Source: Deltaproteobacteria bacterium (GTDB lineage Bacteria > Desulfobacterota > GWC2-55-46). Taken from it: a DNA stretch of 37,744 nt. The stretch is taken from contig JACRCE010000079.1 in assembly GCA_016213015.1 (NCBI GenBank), positions 1 to 37,744 on the forward strand. Direction: 5' to 3'. Below the pieces are notes generated by a model. That model did not search any database and was not told the origin of the DNA. It saw only the letters and a program-made list of their open reading frames with translations. Made by a program: the position numbers and the translations under genes. This document shows, piece by piece, positions 1 through 6,685 of the stretch (its first letter is position 1; every line of letters starts with the position of its first letter).

Positions 1-487
1 CCGCACGGGGGCGTGGATTGAAACGTGCCGGCCTGCTTGGTTACATCAAACGACAGCGTGTCGCCCCCCGCACGGGGGCGTGGATTGAAACGGAGTCATC
101 GCGCGCAACGCTGGAGAACATTGGATGTCGCCCCCCGCACGGGGGCGTGGATTGAACCGTTACCGGCAGGGCGCGCTCGGACAAAGGGACCAGTCGCCCC
201 CCGCACGGGGGCGTGGATTGAAACAGGCGACAAAGGCGCACACGCGCACGGAACTGCCGTCGCCCCCCGCACGGGGGCGTGGATTGAAACGGCGCTCACG
301 CGGAAAAGGTGGACGCTCTCGAGTGTCGCCCCCCGCACGGGGGCGTGGATTGAAACAAACAGAGGACGAGCGGTTCGGCCACTACCTGCGTCGCCCCCCG
401 CACGGGGGCGTGGATTGAAACGGAGTCATAGCGCGCAACGCTGGAGAACATTGGAGTCGCCCCCCGCACGGGGGCGTGGATTGAAAC
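1..487 (+). CRISPR. CRISPR array, type I-C-like repeats, 5' end cut by window
   Basis: There are eight repeat copies: a partial one at 1-24 and full 32-nt copies at 60-91, 127-158, 193-224, 259-290, 325-356, 390-421 and 456-487. They are separated by seven spacers of 33-35 nt. The repeat starts GTCGCCCCC, forms a stem of CGCCCCC with GGGGGCG around a CGCAC loop, and ends in GTGGATTGAAAC. This is the classic type I-C form, so crRNA transcription should run left to right and the leader and cas genes should lie left of base 1. All full copies are identical except 127-158, which ends GAACC instead of GAAAC. Spacer 2 (92-126) and spacer 7 (422-455) are near-identical. No repeat follows 487, so this is the old, leader-distal end of the array. 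The subtype is inferred from the repeat alone; no cas gene is visible. Confidence 0.97.
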
Positions 488-556
488 ATTATCTGCGCCT
501 TGCACGTCTCGGCCTTGTGAGGGCAAAGTTGAAAAGGGATAACGACTACAATCTGA

Positions 557-688
557 TTGAGGTGGGGCTACATACTCAAGAAATTCGACGATTCAAACCA
601 CAGGGAGCTTGCGAAGCGGACGGGATACAGCCTCAGGCGAGTGTATCACATCTTGCGTTCGACAAGGCGCCCGAGCGCGAACTTGTGA
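557..688 (+). pseudogene. Remnant of a Mor-like (Mu-type phage) transcription activator
   Basis: A short frame reads GYILKKFDDSNHRELAKRTG followed by YSLRRVYHILR and a stop at 686-688. The pattern of an acidic/aromatic helix, then NHRELAKRTGYS, then a recognition helix RRVYHIL is that of the C-terminal helix-turn-helix of the phage Mu Mor/C activator family, which switches on middle genes in Mu-like phages. There is no proper start: a TGA lies at 554-556. A neighbouring frame just upstream (about 519-565) carries a charged stretch that could be the preceding part, which would imply a frameshift. The fragment lies directly behind the CRISPR array and overlaps the 3' end of the antitoxin on the other strand by about 40 bases. 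The family assignment is by eye from a short motif, and another HTH family is possible. Confidence 0.5.
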
Positions 689-942
689 AGTACGCTCGAC
701 ATAAGCGTTTGATACGGGATGCCTTCCTCGAAAGCCTTCACGCGAATAGCCTCTATATCCATCGAGGCCATTCGGATGTTGACGTTCTTGTCCTTGCGGG
801 TTTGAGCCTTCGCGTATTGCGCGTAGCGGCGCACCTCGGCTTTCAGGTTCTTTACGGATTTCCAATTGCCCTCTTCGTAGTTTTTTTGAAGCGCCAGCTC
901 CTCTTTGTCGAGTTTGATTTTTTCAGGGTTGATCTTACGCAT
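646..942 (-). CDS. CopG/BrnA-like ribbon-helix-helix antitoxin
   Basis: This 98-residue protein has a charged, Lys/Glu-rich N-terminal half (about residues 1-50), which would be the toxin-binding arm. Its C-terminal half reads VNIRMASMDIEAIRVKAFEE then GIPYQTLMSSVLHKFALGRL. That strand followed by two helices is the ribbon-helix-helix pattern of CopG-family antitoxins paired with BrnT-like toxins. The protein should bind DNA as a dimer, neutralise the upstream-encoded toxin and repress the operon. The ATG at 940-942 lies inside the last codons of the toxin gene (8-nt overlap), so the order is toxin then antitoxin, as in brnTA. The 3' end runs over a phage-like remnant on the plus strand. The function is inferred from family features. 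Confidence 0.8.
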   Translation of the reverse strand: MRKINPEKIKLDKEELALQKNYEEGNWKSVKNLKAEVRRYAQYAKAQTRKDKNVNIRMASMDIEAIRVKAFEEGIPYQTLMSSVLHKFALGRLVERKM

Positions 943-1225
943 CGGTCTTAGCCTCCTTGCGGTAAAGTTTTGCAGCCTTCCGGCTCGGTATTACGGTTTT
1001 TAAGATTATCTCCCTGTCGGTTTCAAAAAAGGGCACAAGCCAGACATATTCCTTCAGCTCGACGACGTACATCCGTTGTCCGGGATATTTTGTCTGGTCA
1101 GGACTGAAGACTATGTCCATCTCTCGGCCGAGTTCAACGATGAGATAAACCTCCTCAAACGAGACCCCCCTTATTTTTTTCAGCCTCTCGTTTTTACCGG
1201 CATCCCATGTGTATCTCTTGTTCAC
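935..1225 (-). CDS. BrnT-like ribonuclease toxin
   Basis: This 96-residue protein begins YTWDAGKNERLKKIRGVSFE, matching the BrnT pattern of an N-terminal W/D-K-N helix followed by GVSFEE. It then has strand segments RMYVVELKEYVWLVPF and a C-terminal IILKTVIPSRKAAKLYRK. BrnT toxins have a RelE-like fold and cleave RNA, and the Lys/Arg-rich C-terminal helix fits that. The start is a GTG (1223-1225) with only a weak upstream ribosome-binding sequence. No better in-frame start is visible, because the nearby ATG is out of frame and meets TGA at once. The antitoxin gene overlaps the 3' end by 8 nt. The IPSRKA ending resembles the BrnT-related subgroup that pairs with CopG-type antitoxins rather than the best-studied Brucella form. 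Confidence 0.8.
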   Translation of the reverse strand: MNKRYTWDAGKNERLKKIRGVSFEEVYLIVELGREMDIVFSPDQTKYPGQRMYVVELKEYVWLVPFFETDREIILKTVIPSRKAAKLYRKEAKTDA

Positions 1226-1231
1226 ATGTCC

Positions 1232-1260
1232 AGAGTATCACAATGTATACCTTTTGTCAA
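1232..1260 (-). promoter_or_regulatory. Possible promoter of the toxin-antitoxin operon
   Basis: On the minus strand a perfect TTGACA (1255-1260) is followed after 17 nt by TACTCT (1232-1237), a weak -10. Transcription would then start almost at the GTG codon, giving a leaderless or near-leaderless mRNA. A GATACT alternative with a TG extension has only a 15-nt spacer. The -35 is convincing and the -10 is not. Confidence 0.4.
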
Positions 1261-1277
1261 TTGGCATTGAAGCAGAT

Positions 1278-1295
1278 TTATGAACCGGTTCATAA
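1278..1295. promoter_or_regulatory. Perfect 18-bp palindrome, candidate operator
   Basis: The sequence TTATGAACCGGTTCATAA is a perfect inverted repeat. It lies just upstream of the putative -35 of the toxin-antitoxin operon and about 53 bp from the toxin start. A symmetric site of this length fits a dimeric regulator such as the ribbon-helix-helix antitoxin, but no second copy is present in the window to support this. Confidence 0.5.
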
Positions 1296-1392
1296 GACTG
1301 TTTACGGCCCGGCGTGTTATAACGTAAAAAAACCTTGATGGATCAGTTAGCATTGCTTGCCGTCATGGCCGCATCGCGCATCCCGGTGTGCG

Positions 1393-1420
1393 GGTTCAGG
1401 TTTGCAACCTGAACCTTTTT
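1393..1420 (+). repeat. REP-like palindrome with T-run (left copy)
   Basis: The arms GGTTCAGGTT (1393-1402) and AACCTGAACC (1406-1415) pair perfectly around TGC and are followed by TTTTT, so it could also act as a rho-independent terminator on the plus strand. Its CAGGTT/AACCTG core and the GCGGG flank recur, inverted, at 1486-1512. Confidence 0.7.
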
Positions 1421-1485
1421 GATTCGTAATTAAAAACGAACGATTGCACCTGTCAACTATCTTTTGTGCCATACACGAAATCCGC

Positions 1486-1512
1486 GGAGCAGGTTACAAA
1501 CCTGCTCCCGCC
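1486..1512. repeat. REP-like palindrome (right copy, inverted relative to the left copy)
   Basis: The arms GGAGCAGGTT (1486-1495) and AACCTGCTCC (1499-1508) pair perfectly around ACA and are followed by CGCC. Read on the minus strand it begins GGCGGGAGCAGGTT, resembling the left copy, which begins GCGGGTTCAGGTT. The two thus form an inverted pair about 70 bp apart, like a bacterial interspersed mosaic element. The right copy abuts the recognisable start of the decayed phage nuclease. Confidence 0.65.
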
Positions 1513-2164
1513 AAGGAGGACGTTGGCGACATTGACCTTGTACGGACTTGCGAAGATAGCACAGAAGCACCCGGAAATACTTGATATAAATCTTCAAGAT
1601 GTTCTATCGCCGATGGTTATCAGATCGAGATAGGCTAACAGGATAAACCTTGAATCACCTGACCATAGGGCAGGGGTAAAATTAGATTGGGAGGGCAAAG
1701 AAAAACGTTGGTTGGTAACTGCTTTCAAAAAGAAGGATACATCTCATGCCAAAGGGTGGTCAGGCGTCTCTGGCAATAAAGGCGGCGAGCCGACGCCCTC
1801 ACCGCGAGACGTATCTGCCTCAAATATACCCACTTCCTCCGGCGAAGTCAAGGCTTCTGATAAGCCCGCCGACGCCCCTGACGCCGCAGGGCAGGCCGAA
1901 GCAGGGGCAGGGGCAAAACCAAGCGCGCACACTTCCGTAGACGGCAAGACGGGCATCCAAAACATACACAACGACCCCATAGAGGCAACGGGCGAGTGGC
2001 TGCTTGAAGACAACCCTGACATGGCCTTCCATGCCGGAACCGACAAGACGGGGGAGTCGGGGATGAAGACCGCCCGTGAATTATACCAAACAAATGCCTG
2101 CCCGCAAACCACAACGCCGCAACTCATCCCTCCAGTATCTTTTTCACCAACTCCGCAAGTTTAG
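1510..2164 (+). pseudogene. Decayed phage barnase/EndoU/RelE-like nuclease tail (PBECR type)
   Basis: The recognisable text is KEDVGDIDLV (1513-1542), then in the next frame YGLAKIAQKHPEIL (1541 on) to an in-frame TAG at 1631-1633. In the same frame ANRINLESPDHRAGVKLDWE and GKEKRWLVTAFKKKD follow. The sequence GDIDLV, a KHPE helix, an NRI strand, DHRA and a W-L-TAF-KK ending is that of the phage-encoded barnase/EndoU/colicin E5-D/RelE-like nuclease domain. That domain is often the C-terminal module of Mu-like head-morphogenesis or neighbouring proteins. One frameshift or deletion (around 1541) and one nonsense codon break it, so it is a remnant. The rest, from about 1750, is a low-complexity Pro/Ala/Ser-rich tail that stays open to a TAA-type end at 2164. 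The last 41 bases overlap the end of the opposing PilZ gene. The family name comes from recall of the motif, not a search. Confidence 0.65.
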
Positions 2165-2852
2165 CCGGTGTGGTCGTCATCTTTGAAAATATCTGCTCAA
2201 TGCCGAATGAGCAGATCATCTGGACCTCTTGAGGCGTTATACTGCCGGAAAGGACAACGATCTTGACGTCTTTATATGCCGCGTCTGCTCTTAAGAGTTG
2301 CAGGAATCTTACGCCTCCCATTTTTTCCATTACAAGGTCGAGAAGTATCAGGTCCGGTTTTTCTTTAGCCATCTGTTGCAATGCCTCGACGCCGTTTGAC
2401 GCCTCCCTTACGATGAAATTAGCGAGTACAAGCCTGTTCTTATACGTTGTCCTTGATCCGAGCGAGGCGTCTACTATGAGTATCTTCTTCCGTTTGTCAA
2501 TATTCGCAGCGTCTTGTCCGAGGGGGTGAGCGTTGATATTTTCCTCGATATATTTTTTCAATCTTTCTTTTACAGGCTCCGCCATATTCACGAATACGAT
2601 TCCAAGTCCCACGCCGGGTTGCAAAAACCTGACCTGCGCCTTTACACTGAGCAGGGCCTCGCCCGGCTTTAAGGCAAACTGCACCTCGATGAACTTATCC
2701 TTTGGAAACGGGATATGCGTATAGATAAACATCCCGCCTTCGCTCATATCCAGCGCATAACCCTTGACAGTAGTGTTTATCAGAACATCTTTTTTCAGGA
2801 AAAGCCTGACCTGTTTTCTGTCATTAATACCGCCTCCCGGCTTATTATCCAT
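2124..2852 (-). CDS. PilZ domain - response receiver fusion protein
   Basis: This 242-residue cytoplasmic protein has a PilZ domain at about 8-105, with the c-di-GMP-binding RxxxR (R12, R16) and DMSEGG (35-40). A receiver domain follows at about 121-242. In the receiver the phosphorylatable Asp is D172 (in LILLDLVM), D128 is part of the acidic pocket, S202 is the switch residue and K224 is the conserved lysine. One of the usual two pocket acids is replaced, since the pocket reads IVDAS rather than xDD. The protein has no output domain. It could join c-di-GMP and phosphorelay signals to act on a partner, plausibly the pilus or motility apparatus encoded further right. The ATG has a good AGGAGA site 6 nt upstream and a near-consensus promoter. 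It is transcribed as a single gene, and its 3' end overlaps a phage remnant on the opposite strand. Confidence 0.9.
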   Translation of the reverse strand: MDNKPGGGINDRKQVRLFLKKDVLINTTVKGYALDMSEGGMFIYTHIPFPKDKFIEVQFALKPGEALLSVKAQVRFLQPGVGLGIVFVNMAEPVKERLKKYIEENINAHPLGQDAANIDKRKKILIVDASLGSRTTYKNRLVLANFIVREASNGVEALQQMAKEKPDLILLDLVMEKMGGVRFLQLLRADAAYKDVKIVVLSGSITPQEVQMICSFGIEQIFSKMTTTPAKLAELVKKILEG

Positions 2853-2885
2853 TGCGTTTCTCCTGTATGTGTGTGAGATATTTTG

Positions 2886-2914
2886 ATGTTATCATCGTAG
2901 ACAAAACCTGTCAA
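2886..2914 (-). promoter_or_regulatory. Sigma-70-type promoter of the PilZ-receiver gene
   Basis: On the minus strand TTGACA (2909-2914), a 17-nt spacer and TAACAT (2886-2891) precede the AGGAGA site and ATG of the gene. A CATAAT/ATTATG inverted repeat lies further upstream near 2951-2970. Confidence 0.65.
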
Positions 2915-3026
2915 ACGCAGTTTCGACGGCCGATTCGGCGCAGTTTAATATGTCGCATAATGGATATTATGTCAAATCATGTCGAGCGTTGAATAGCATA
3001 GAAAAAAATACTGCAAGCAACGCGCT

Positions 3027-3923
3027 CTACCCTCGCGGATGTTTCTTCTTATGAAGCGCCTTCAGCCTTTCCGTTGTTACATGCGTATAAATCTGAGTGG
3101 ATGATATATCCGAGTGTCCAAGCATGGCCTGTACCATGCGAAGGTCCGCGCCGCCTTCAAGGAGATGCGTGGCGAACGAATGACGCAATACATGCGGCTT
3201 GATGCGGGACTTATCTATTCCGGCCTTCATAGCATAATTCTTTATCATCACCCAGAAGTTTTGCCTTGTCATCCTCGATCCTCTTGCGGTTATGAACAGG
3301 GACTTTTGCGTCATGGCGCGTTTGCCGATACTCGGCCTCGATTCGACGATATAACGCCTCAGCCAGTACATGGCCGCTTCTCCGAGCGGCACAAGCCTCT
3401 CCTTTGCGCCCTTGCCGAATGTGTTCAGGTAACCGGCCTGAAGATTCAAGTCGTTTAGCCTGAGAGATACAAGCTCGGAAACCCTGAGCCCCGTCGCGTA
3501 CAAGGTCTCAAGCATGGCCTTGTCCCTCATTCCGCGAACGGTTCCGATACTTGGCGCGGCAAGCAGAGCGTCCACGTCGTTAACCGCCAGAAATTCAGGA
3601 AGACGTTTTTGCGCCTTCGGGATGTCAATATCATCGCAAGGCGACGATTTGAGAAGGCCTGTCCTGAGAGAATGCTTGTACAGACCCCGGAGCGCAATAA
3701 GGGCGCGCGTGTAGGAACGCGCCGATGAGCCGTTTGACTTGAGATATTTCAGAAAACCCCTGACGTCGTCGGAAGACGCCTCGATTATGCCCTTTGAAAC
3801 GCCGGAGAGATAAGACGCATACCTTGCCATGTCCCTTGCGTAAGACTCTCGCGTGTTTTTTGAAAGCCCCCTTTCCACGACAAGGTGCGTAAGATAGGAG
3901 TCTATCAATCGAGCGTCGTCCAT
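3027..3923 (-). CDS. xerD: Tyrosine recombinase XerD
   Basis: The 298-residue length is typical. XerD, with XerC, resolves chromosome dimers at dif. The SAM-like core-binding domain covers about 1-95 and the catalytic domain about 105-290. Catalytic residues are visible: R147 (ATGLRVSEL), K171 (FGKGAKER), H244 and R247 (HVLRHSFATH), H270 (MLGHSD) and the nucleophile Y279 (TQIYTHV). The C-terminus ERLKALHKKKHPRG matches the XerD ending. The ATG overlaps the glnD stop in a TGATG junction, implying translational coupling in a glnD-xerD operon. This argues that it is a housekeeping recombinase and not a phage integrase, despite the phage debris about 1 kb downstream. XerC and XerD are hard to separate by eye, but the tail favours XerD. 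Confidence 0.93.
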   Translation of the reverse strand: MDDARLIDSYLTHLVVERGLSKNTRESYARDMARYASYLSGVSKGIIEASSDDVRGFLKYLKSNGSSARSYTRALIALRGLYKHSLRTGLLKSSPCDDIDIPKAQKRLPEFLAVNDVDALLAAPSIGTVRGMRDKAMLETLYATGLRVSELVSLRLNDLNLQAGYLNTFGKGAKERLVPLGEAAMYWLRRYIVESRPSIGKRAMTQKSLFITARGSRMTRQNFWVMIKNYAMKAGIDKSRIKPHVLRHSFATHLLEGGADLRMVQAMLGHSDISSTQIYTHVTTERLKALHKKKHPRG

Positions 3924-6583
3924 CAGCTGTTTTCCGTAATTGCCTTGAAAAGGGAGTCGACTATTTCTTTGAGCTTTTCCTTATAGTATATCTTCTGCCC
4001 GAAGATGTCCTTGACGTAGAATATGTCCGCGGCCTCGTCGCCCTTGGTGTTTATCTTCGCGATATAGATATAGAGTCCTATGAGAGACGCCGCGCTCGTG
4101 ATGTCGTAGAGAAGCCCGATCCGGTTCTGAGTATGTATGTCTATCACGGTGTATGCGTCCGAGACCTCGTTGTCTATCTCTATCCGCGTCGGTACGCGCG
4201 GCTTGGCCTTCTTGTCCAATATGCTGACATGGCGTTTGCCGGCAAGCACGGCTACCTTGACCCTGCCGGTTATCACGTCGTAAAGATCGCTCTCTATCTT
4301 TTTGAGCTTGCCGGCGTCGGTTATCAGTTCGCCTGAGCGGCTTACGACCTGAAGCACGTCGAGGGCGACGCCGTTTTTCATCGTATTGATCTGCGCCCCG
4401 AGTATGTCCCCGCCGTTTGCGGCGATGACTCCGGTTATCATCGAAAACAGGCCGTGCGTGTCGTGCGTAAGTATTATGAGCTCCGTATAGGCCCTTGCCT
4501 CGTCCTGGCGCACCTTCAGAATAAACGACGCGGCGCCGAATCCGCCGTACAATTCGATATGAGCGGCAATGAAGGCCGGAGAGGTCGTAAGAAAATATCT
4601 CTTGGGGAGGAGGTCGAAATAGTCATCGACGATTGCGTCGCTCAAGCCCATCAGGGAGAGCCTATCCACAACGCCTTTGCGTATCGCGCCGACCCTTGCT
4701 TCAACGTCCTCCGGCTCGAACGTCCCGCGCTCCAGAACGGTCAGGGCCTTGAAGTACAACTCCTGAAACAGCGCGCCCTTCCATTGGCTCCAGACCTCGG
4801 GCCCGACCGCCCTTACGTCGGCGAAGGTCAGGAGGTAGAGCATGTTGAGCCGCTCGACGTCGCCGACCTTTTGCGCGAACTCCATGACGAGTTTCTCGTC
4901 ATGGATGTCCCTGTACTGGGCAAGATCGGCAAGGATAAGATGCTCTCTAACGAGGAGCCTTACGATGCCGCTGTCCTCGTCCGTCAGACCCATGCGAGCG
5001 CATATGCCCTCAGTCATGTCGGCGCCTCTCTGGGCATGCCCCTTCCCCCTGCCCTTGCCTATGTCGTGAAAGAGAACGGCAAGCAGAAGGAGTTCGGGTT
5101 TTTTAAGCTCCTCGAAGATAGTCGCGAGCAGATGAAATTGCGATTTGTATTCGCCCTTGAGGCGCTCGATCTCGCGTATAGCGAAGAGCGTATGGGCGTC
5201 TACCGTGTAAACATGGTATAAGTCATGCTGGACGCGGCAGCTTACCTCGGCGAACTCTGGAATGTAGCGCTCCAGAATCCTGAGCCTGTGCATCTCGGAG
5301 AGCGTCTTGTACGCGCCGGCATTTTTAAGGAGATCGAGAAATAACCGGTCCGCGGCCCGGGAAGACCTCAGTCGTTCGCCGCTCTTCGACGCATACTCCA
5401 TCATGACGTCAACGGCGCTCTGGTCTATCGCGACGCCTCTCTCCTGAGCGCGCGCAAATGCCTTGAAAACAATGGACGCGTCGGTTGATCCCGAAAACGC
5501 CTCCTTATCGGCGATCTTGAGCGCGCCTTCCGAAATCTCGAACACGTCGTCGATCAGCGTTTTTTTTCTGAAATTGAAAAAGCCTTTTTTCTCTTCCCTC
5601 GCGGCGCATCTGGAGAAAACAAGACACGAGTAGTGGCTTATGTTCGATGCGCTTTTGTAGTACCGGTGCATGAATGACTCCACCGCAAGGGCGGCCTCCG
5701 TCTGCTTGAAACCCAGTATGGCGGCTATGCGCTCCTGATGATCGAAGGTAAGCTGGTCGGTCTTTCTGCTGCTTCCGAGATGGAGTTCGTTTCTTACCCA
5801 CAGGAGAAAATCAAAGGACTCCCTGAGCAGAGCTTCGTCCTTGTCCGATATGAGTCCTTTGACGGCGTTGGCGTTGCCGCCGTGTTTCGCCTTGACGGCC
5901 CAGAGCGCGGCATGAAAGTCCCTAAGCCCGCCCTCGCCTTCCTTTATGTTCGGTTCGAGTATATAGACAGACTCTCCGTACCTTGCGTGCCTTTGCGCCG
6001 TCTCCTCGGCCTTGTCCTTGATGAACGCCTCTATGCCTTTTTCGCTGAACAGTTTTTCCCTTACGGCGACATTCAATTCGTTGAACAGGGTCTCGTCCCC
6101 CATGAGGAGTCTCGAATCGAGGAGCGAGGTCTTTGTCTTGAGGTCTTCCTTTGAAAGGGCTATGCACTCCTCGACGGAACGTATGCTGAAGGCCATGTCG
6201 AGGCCGGTGTCCCACAGCACGTAGAGCATATCCTGCGTGAGTTTTTCAAGCCTTGGCGTAAGCTTCCCGGCGTGCACGAGCATCAGGTCTATGTCCGAAC
6301 GGAAGTTCAACTCGCTTCTTCCGTAACCGCCGAGCGCCGCGAGCGCTATGGGCTGAGAGCGATCCGTCGCCGCACCGGCGCTTTGCGACATCACCGAATA
6401 GAGCGTGCATAGAACGGCGTCTATCGCGCCGGCGTACGCCGCGCAGACGTCAAGTCCGCTTGATCCGGCCTGATGCCTTTCGCGAAGACGTGAAAAAGCC
6501 CGCGCAAGGAAATCTTTTATCGCCGTGGCAGGCGCCGGATTGGAGGTTAATGCCGACGCAAGTTGGAAATCGTAAGCGGACAT
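3923..6583 (-). CDS. glnD: PII uridylyltransferase / uridylyl-removing enzyme GlnD
   Basis: This 886-residue bifunctional enzyme attaches UMP to and removes it from the PII nitrogen-regulation protein in response to glutamine. The nucleotidyltransferase domain has GGYGRSEL (85-92) and SDIDL with the metal-binding D97 and D99. The conserved EPNIKEGEGGLRDF lies at 210-223. The HD domain for UMP removal shows H457 and FHDIGKGRGKGH (H506, D507, H516). Two ACT domains that sense glutamine lie at roughly 695-780 and 805-880. Length and domain order are those of full GlnD. No PII gene is in the window. A heptad-repeat hairpin lies between the upstream amidase gene and this start, and no strong ribosome-binding site is visible before the ATG. 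Confidence 0.96.
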   Translation of the reverse strand: MSAYDFQLASALTSNPAPATAIKDFLARAFSRLRERHQAGSSGLDVCAAYAGAIDAVLCTLYSVMSQSAGAATDRSQPIALAALGGYGRSELNFRSDIDLMLVHAGKLTPRLEKLTQDMLYVLWDTGLDMAFSIRSVEECIALSKEDLKTKTSLLDSRLLMGDETLFNELNVAVREKLFSEKGIEAFIKDKAEETAQRHARYGESVYILEPNIKEGEGGLRDFHAALWAVKAKHGGNANAVKGLISDKDEALLRESFDFLLWVRNELHLGSSRKTDQLTFDHQERIAAILGFKQTEAALAVESFMHRYYKSASNISHYSCLVFSRCAAREEKKGFFNFRKKTLIDDVFEISEGALKIADKEAFSGSTDASIVFKAFARAQERGVAIDQSAVDVMMEYASKSGERLRSSRAADRLFLDLLKNAGAYKTLSEMHRLRILERYIPEFAEVSCRVQHDLYHVYTVDAHTLFAIREIERLKGEYKSQFHLLATIFEELKKPELLLLAVLFHDIGKGRGKGHAQRGADMTEGICARMGLTDEDSGIVRLLVREHLILADLAQYRDIHDEKLVMEFAQKVGDVERLNMLYLLTFADVRAVGPEVWSQWKGALFQELYFKALTVLERGTFEPEDVEARVGAIRKGVVDRLSLMGLSDAIVDDYFDLLPKRYFLTTSPAFIAAHIELYGGFGAASFILKVRQDEARAYTELIILTHDTHGLFSMITGVIAANGGDILGAQINTMKNGVALDVLQVVSRSGELITDAGKLKKIESDLYDVITGRVKVAVLAGKRHVSILDKKAKPRVPTRIEIDNEVSDAYTVIDIHTQNRIGLLYDITSAASLIGLYIYIAKINTKGDEAADIFYVKDIFGQKIYYKEKLKEIVDSLFKAITENS

Positions 6584-6602
6584 GGGAAGTATCTGTTTAA
6601 GC

Positions 6603-6679
6603 GTTATCGGTTACCGGTTGACGGTTATCGGTTAAGGTAAAATAATTATCCTTAAACCGTCTACCGATAACGGATAACT
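6603..6679. repeat. Heptad hairpin A (GGTTNNN units), behind the amidase stop
   Basis: The plus-strand left arm reads as 7-nt units: GGTTACC, GGTTGAC, GGTTATC, GGTTAAG. The right arm (about 6647-6679) is its imperfect complement. It starts 7 nt after the stop codon of the amidase gene as transcribed and ends before glnD. There is no T-run, so it is not a plain terminator. Confidence 0.85.
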
Positions 6680-6685
6680 GTTTTA

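Noticed and set aside
488-522. Possible eighth spacer after the last repeat
   Set aside because: No repeat, even degenerate, follows within the expected distance; only a weak GTTGAAAAG is seen.
25-951. Long plus-strand open frame of 308 codons across the CRISPR array
   Set aside because: It translates the CRISPR repeats as repeated PPARGRGLK and APRTGAWIE blocks and runs antisense through the antitoxin; it is an artefact of stop-free GC-rich repeats.
1712-2164. Intact hypothetical protein of 150 residues
   Set aside because: The frame continues upstream past a nonsense codon into conserved nuclease text, so it is the tail of a broken gene rather than a separate gene.
3027-3923. Tyrosine recombinase as integrase of the nearby phage remnant
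   Set aside because: It is translationally coupled to glnD and ends in the XerD-type tail, so it is a housekeeping gene.
4454-5221. Plus-strand frame of 255 codons opposite glnD
   Set aside because: It is the antisense shadow of a well conserved gene with all GlnD motifs intact, and has no recognisable family of its own.
6603-6679. Heptad arrays as CRISPR or tRNA-like structures
   Set aside because: Units are 7 nt with no spacers, and no cloverleaf can be drawn; no tRNA or rRNA gene was seen anywhere in the window.
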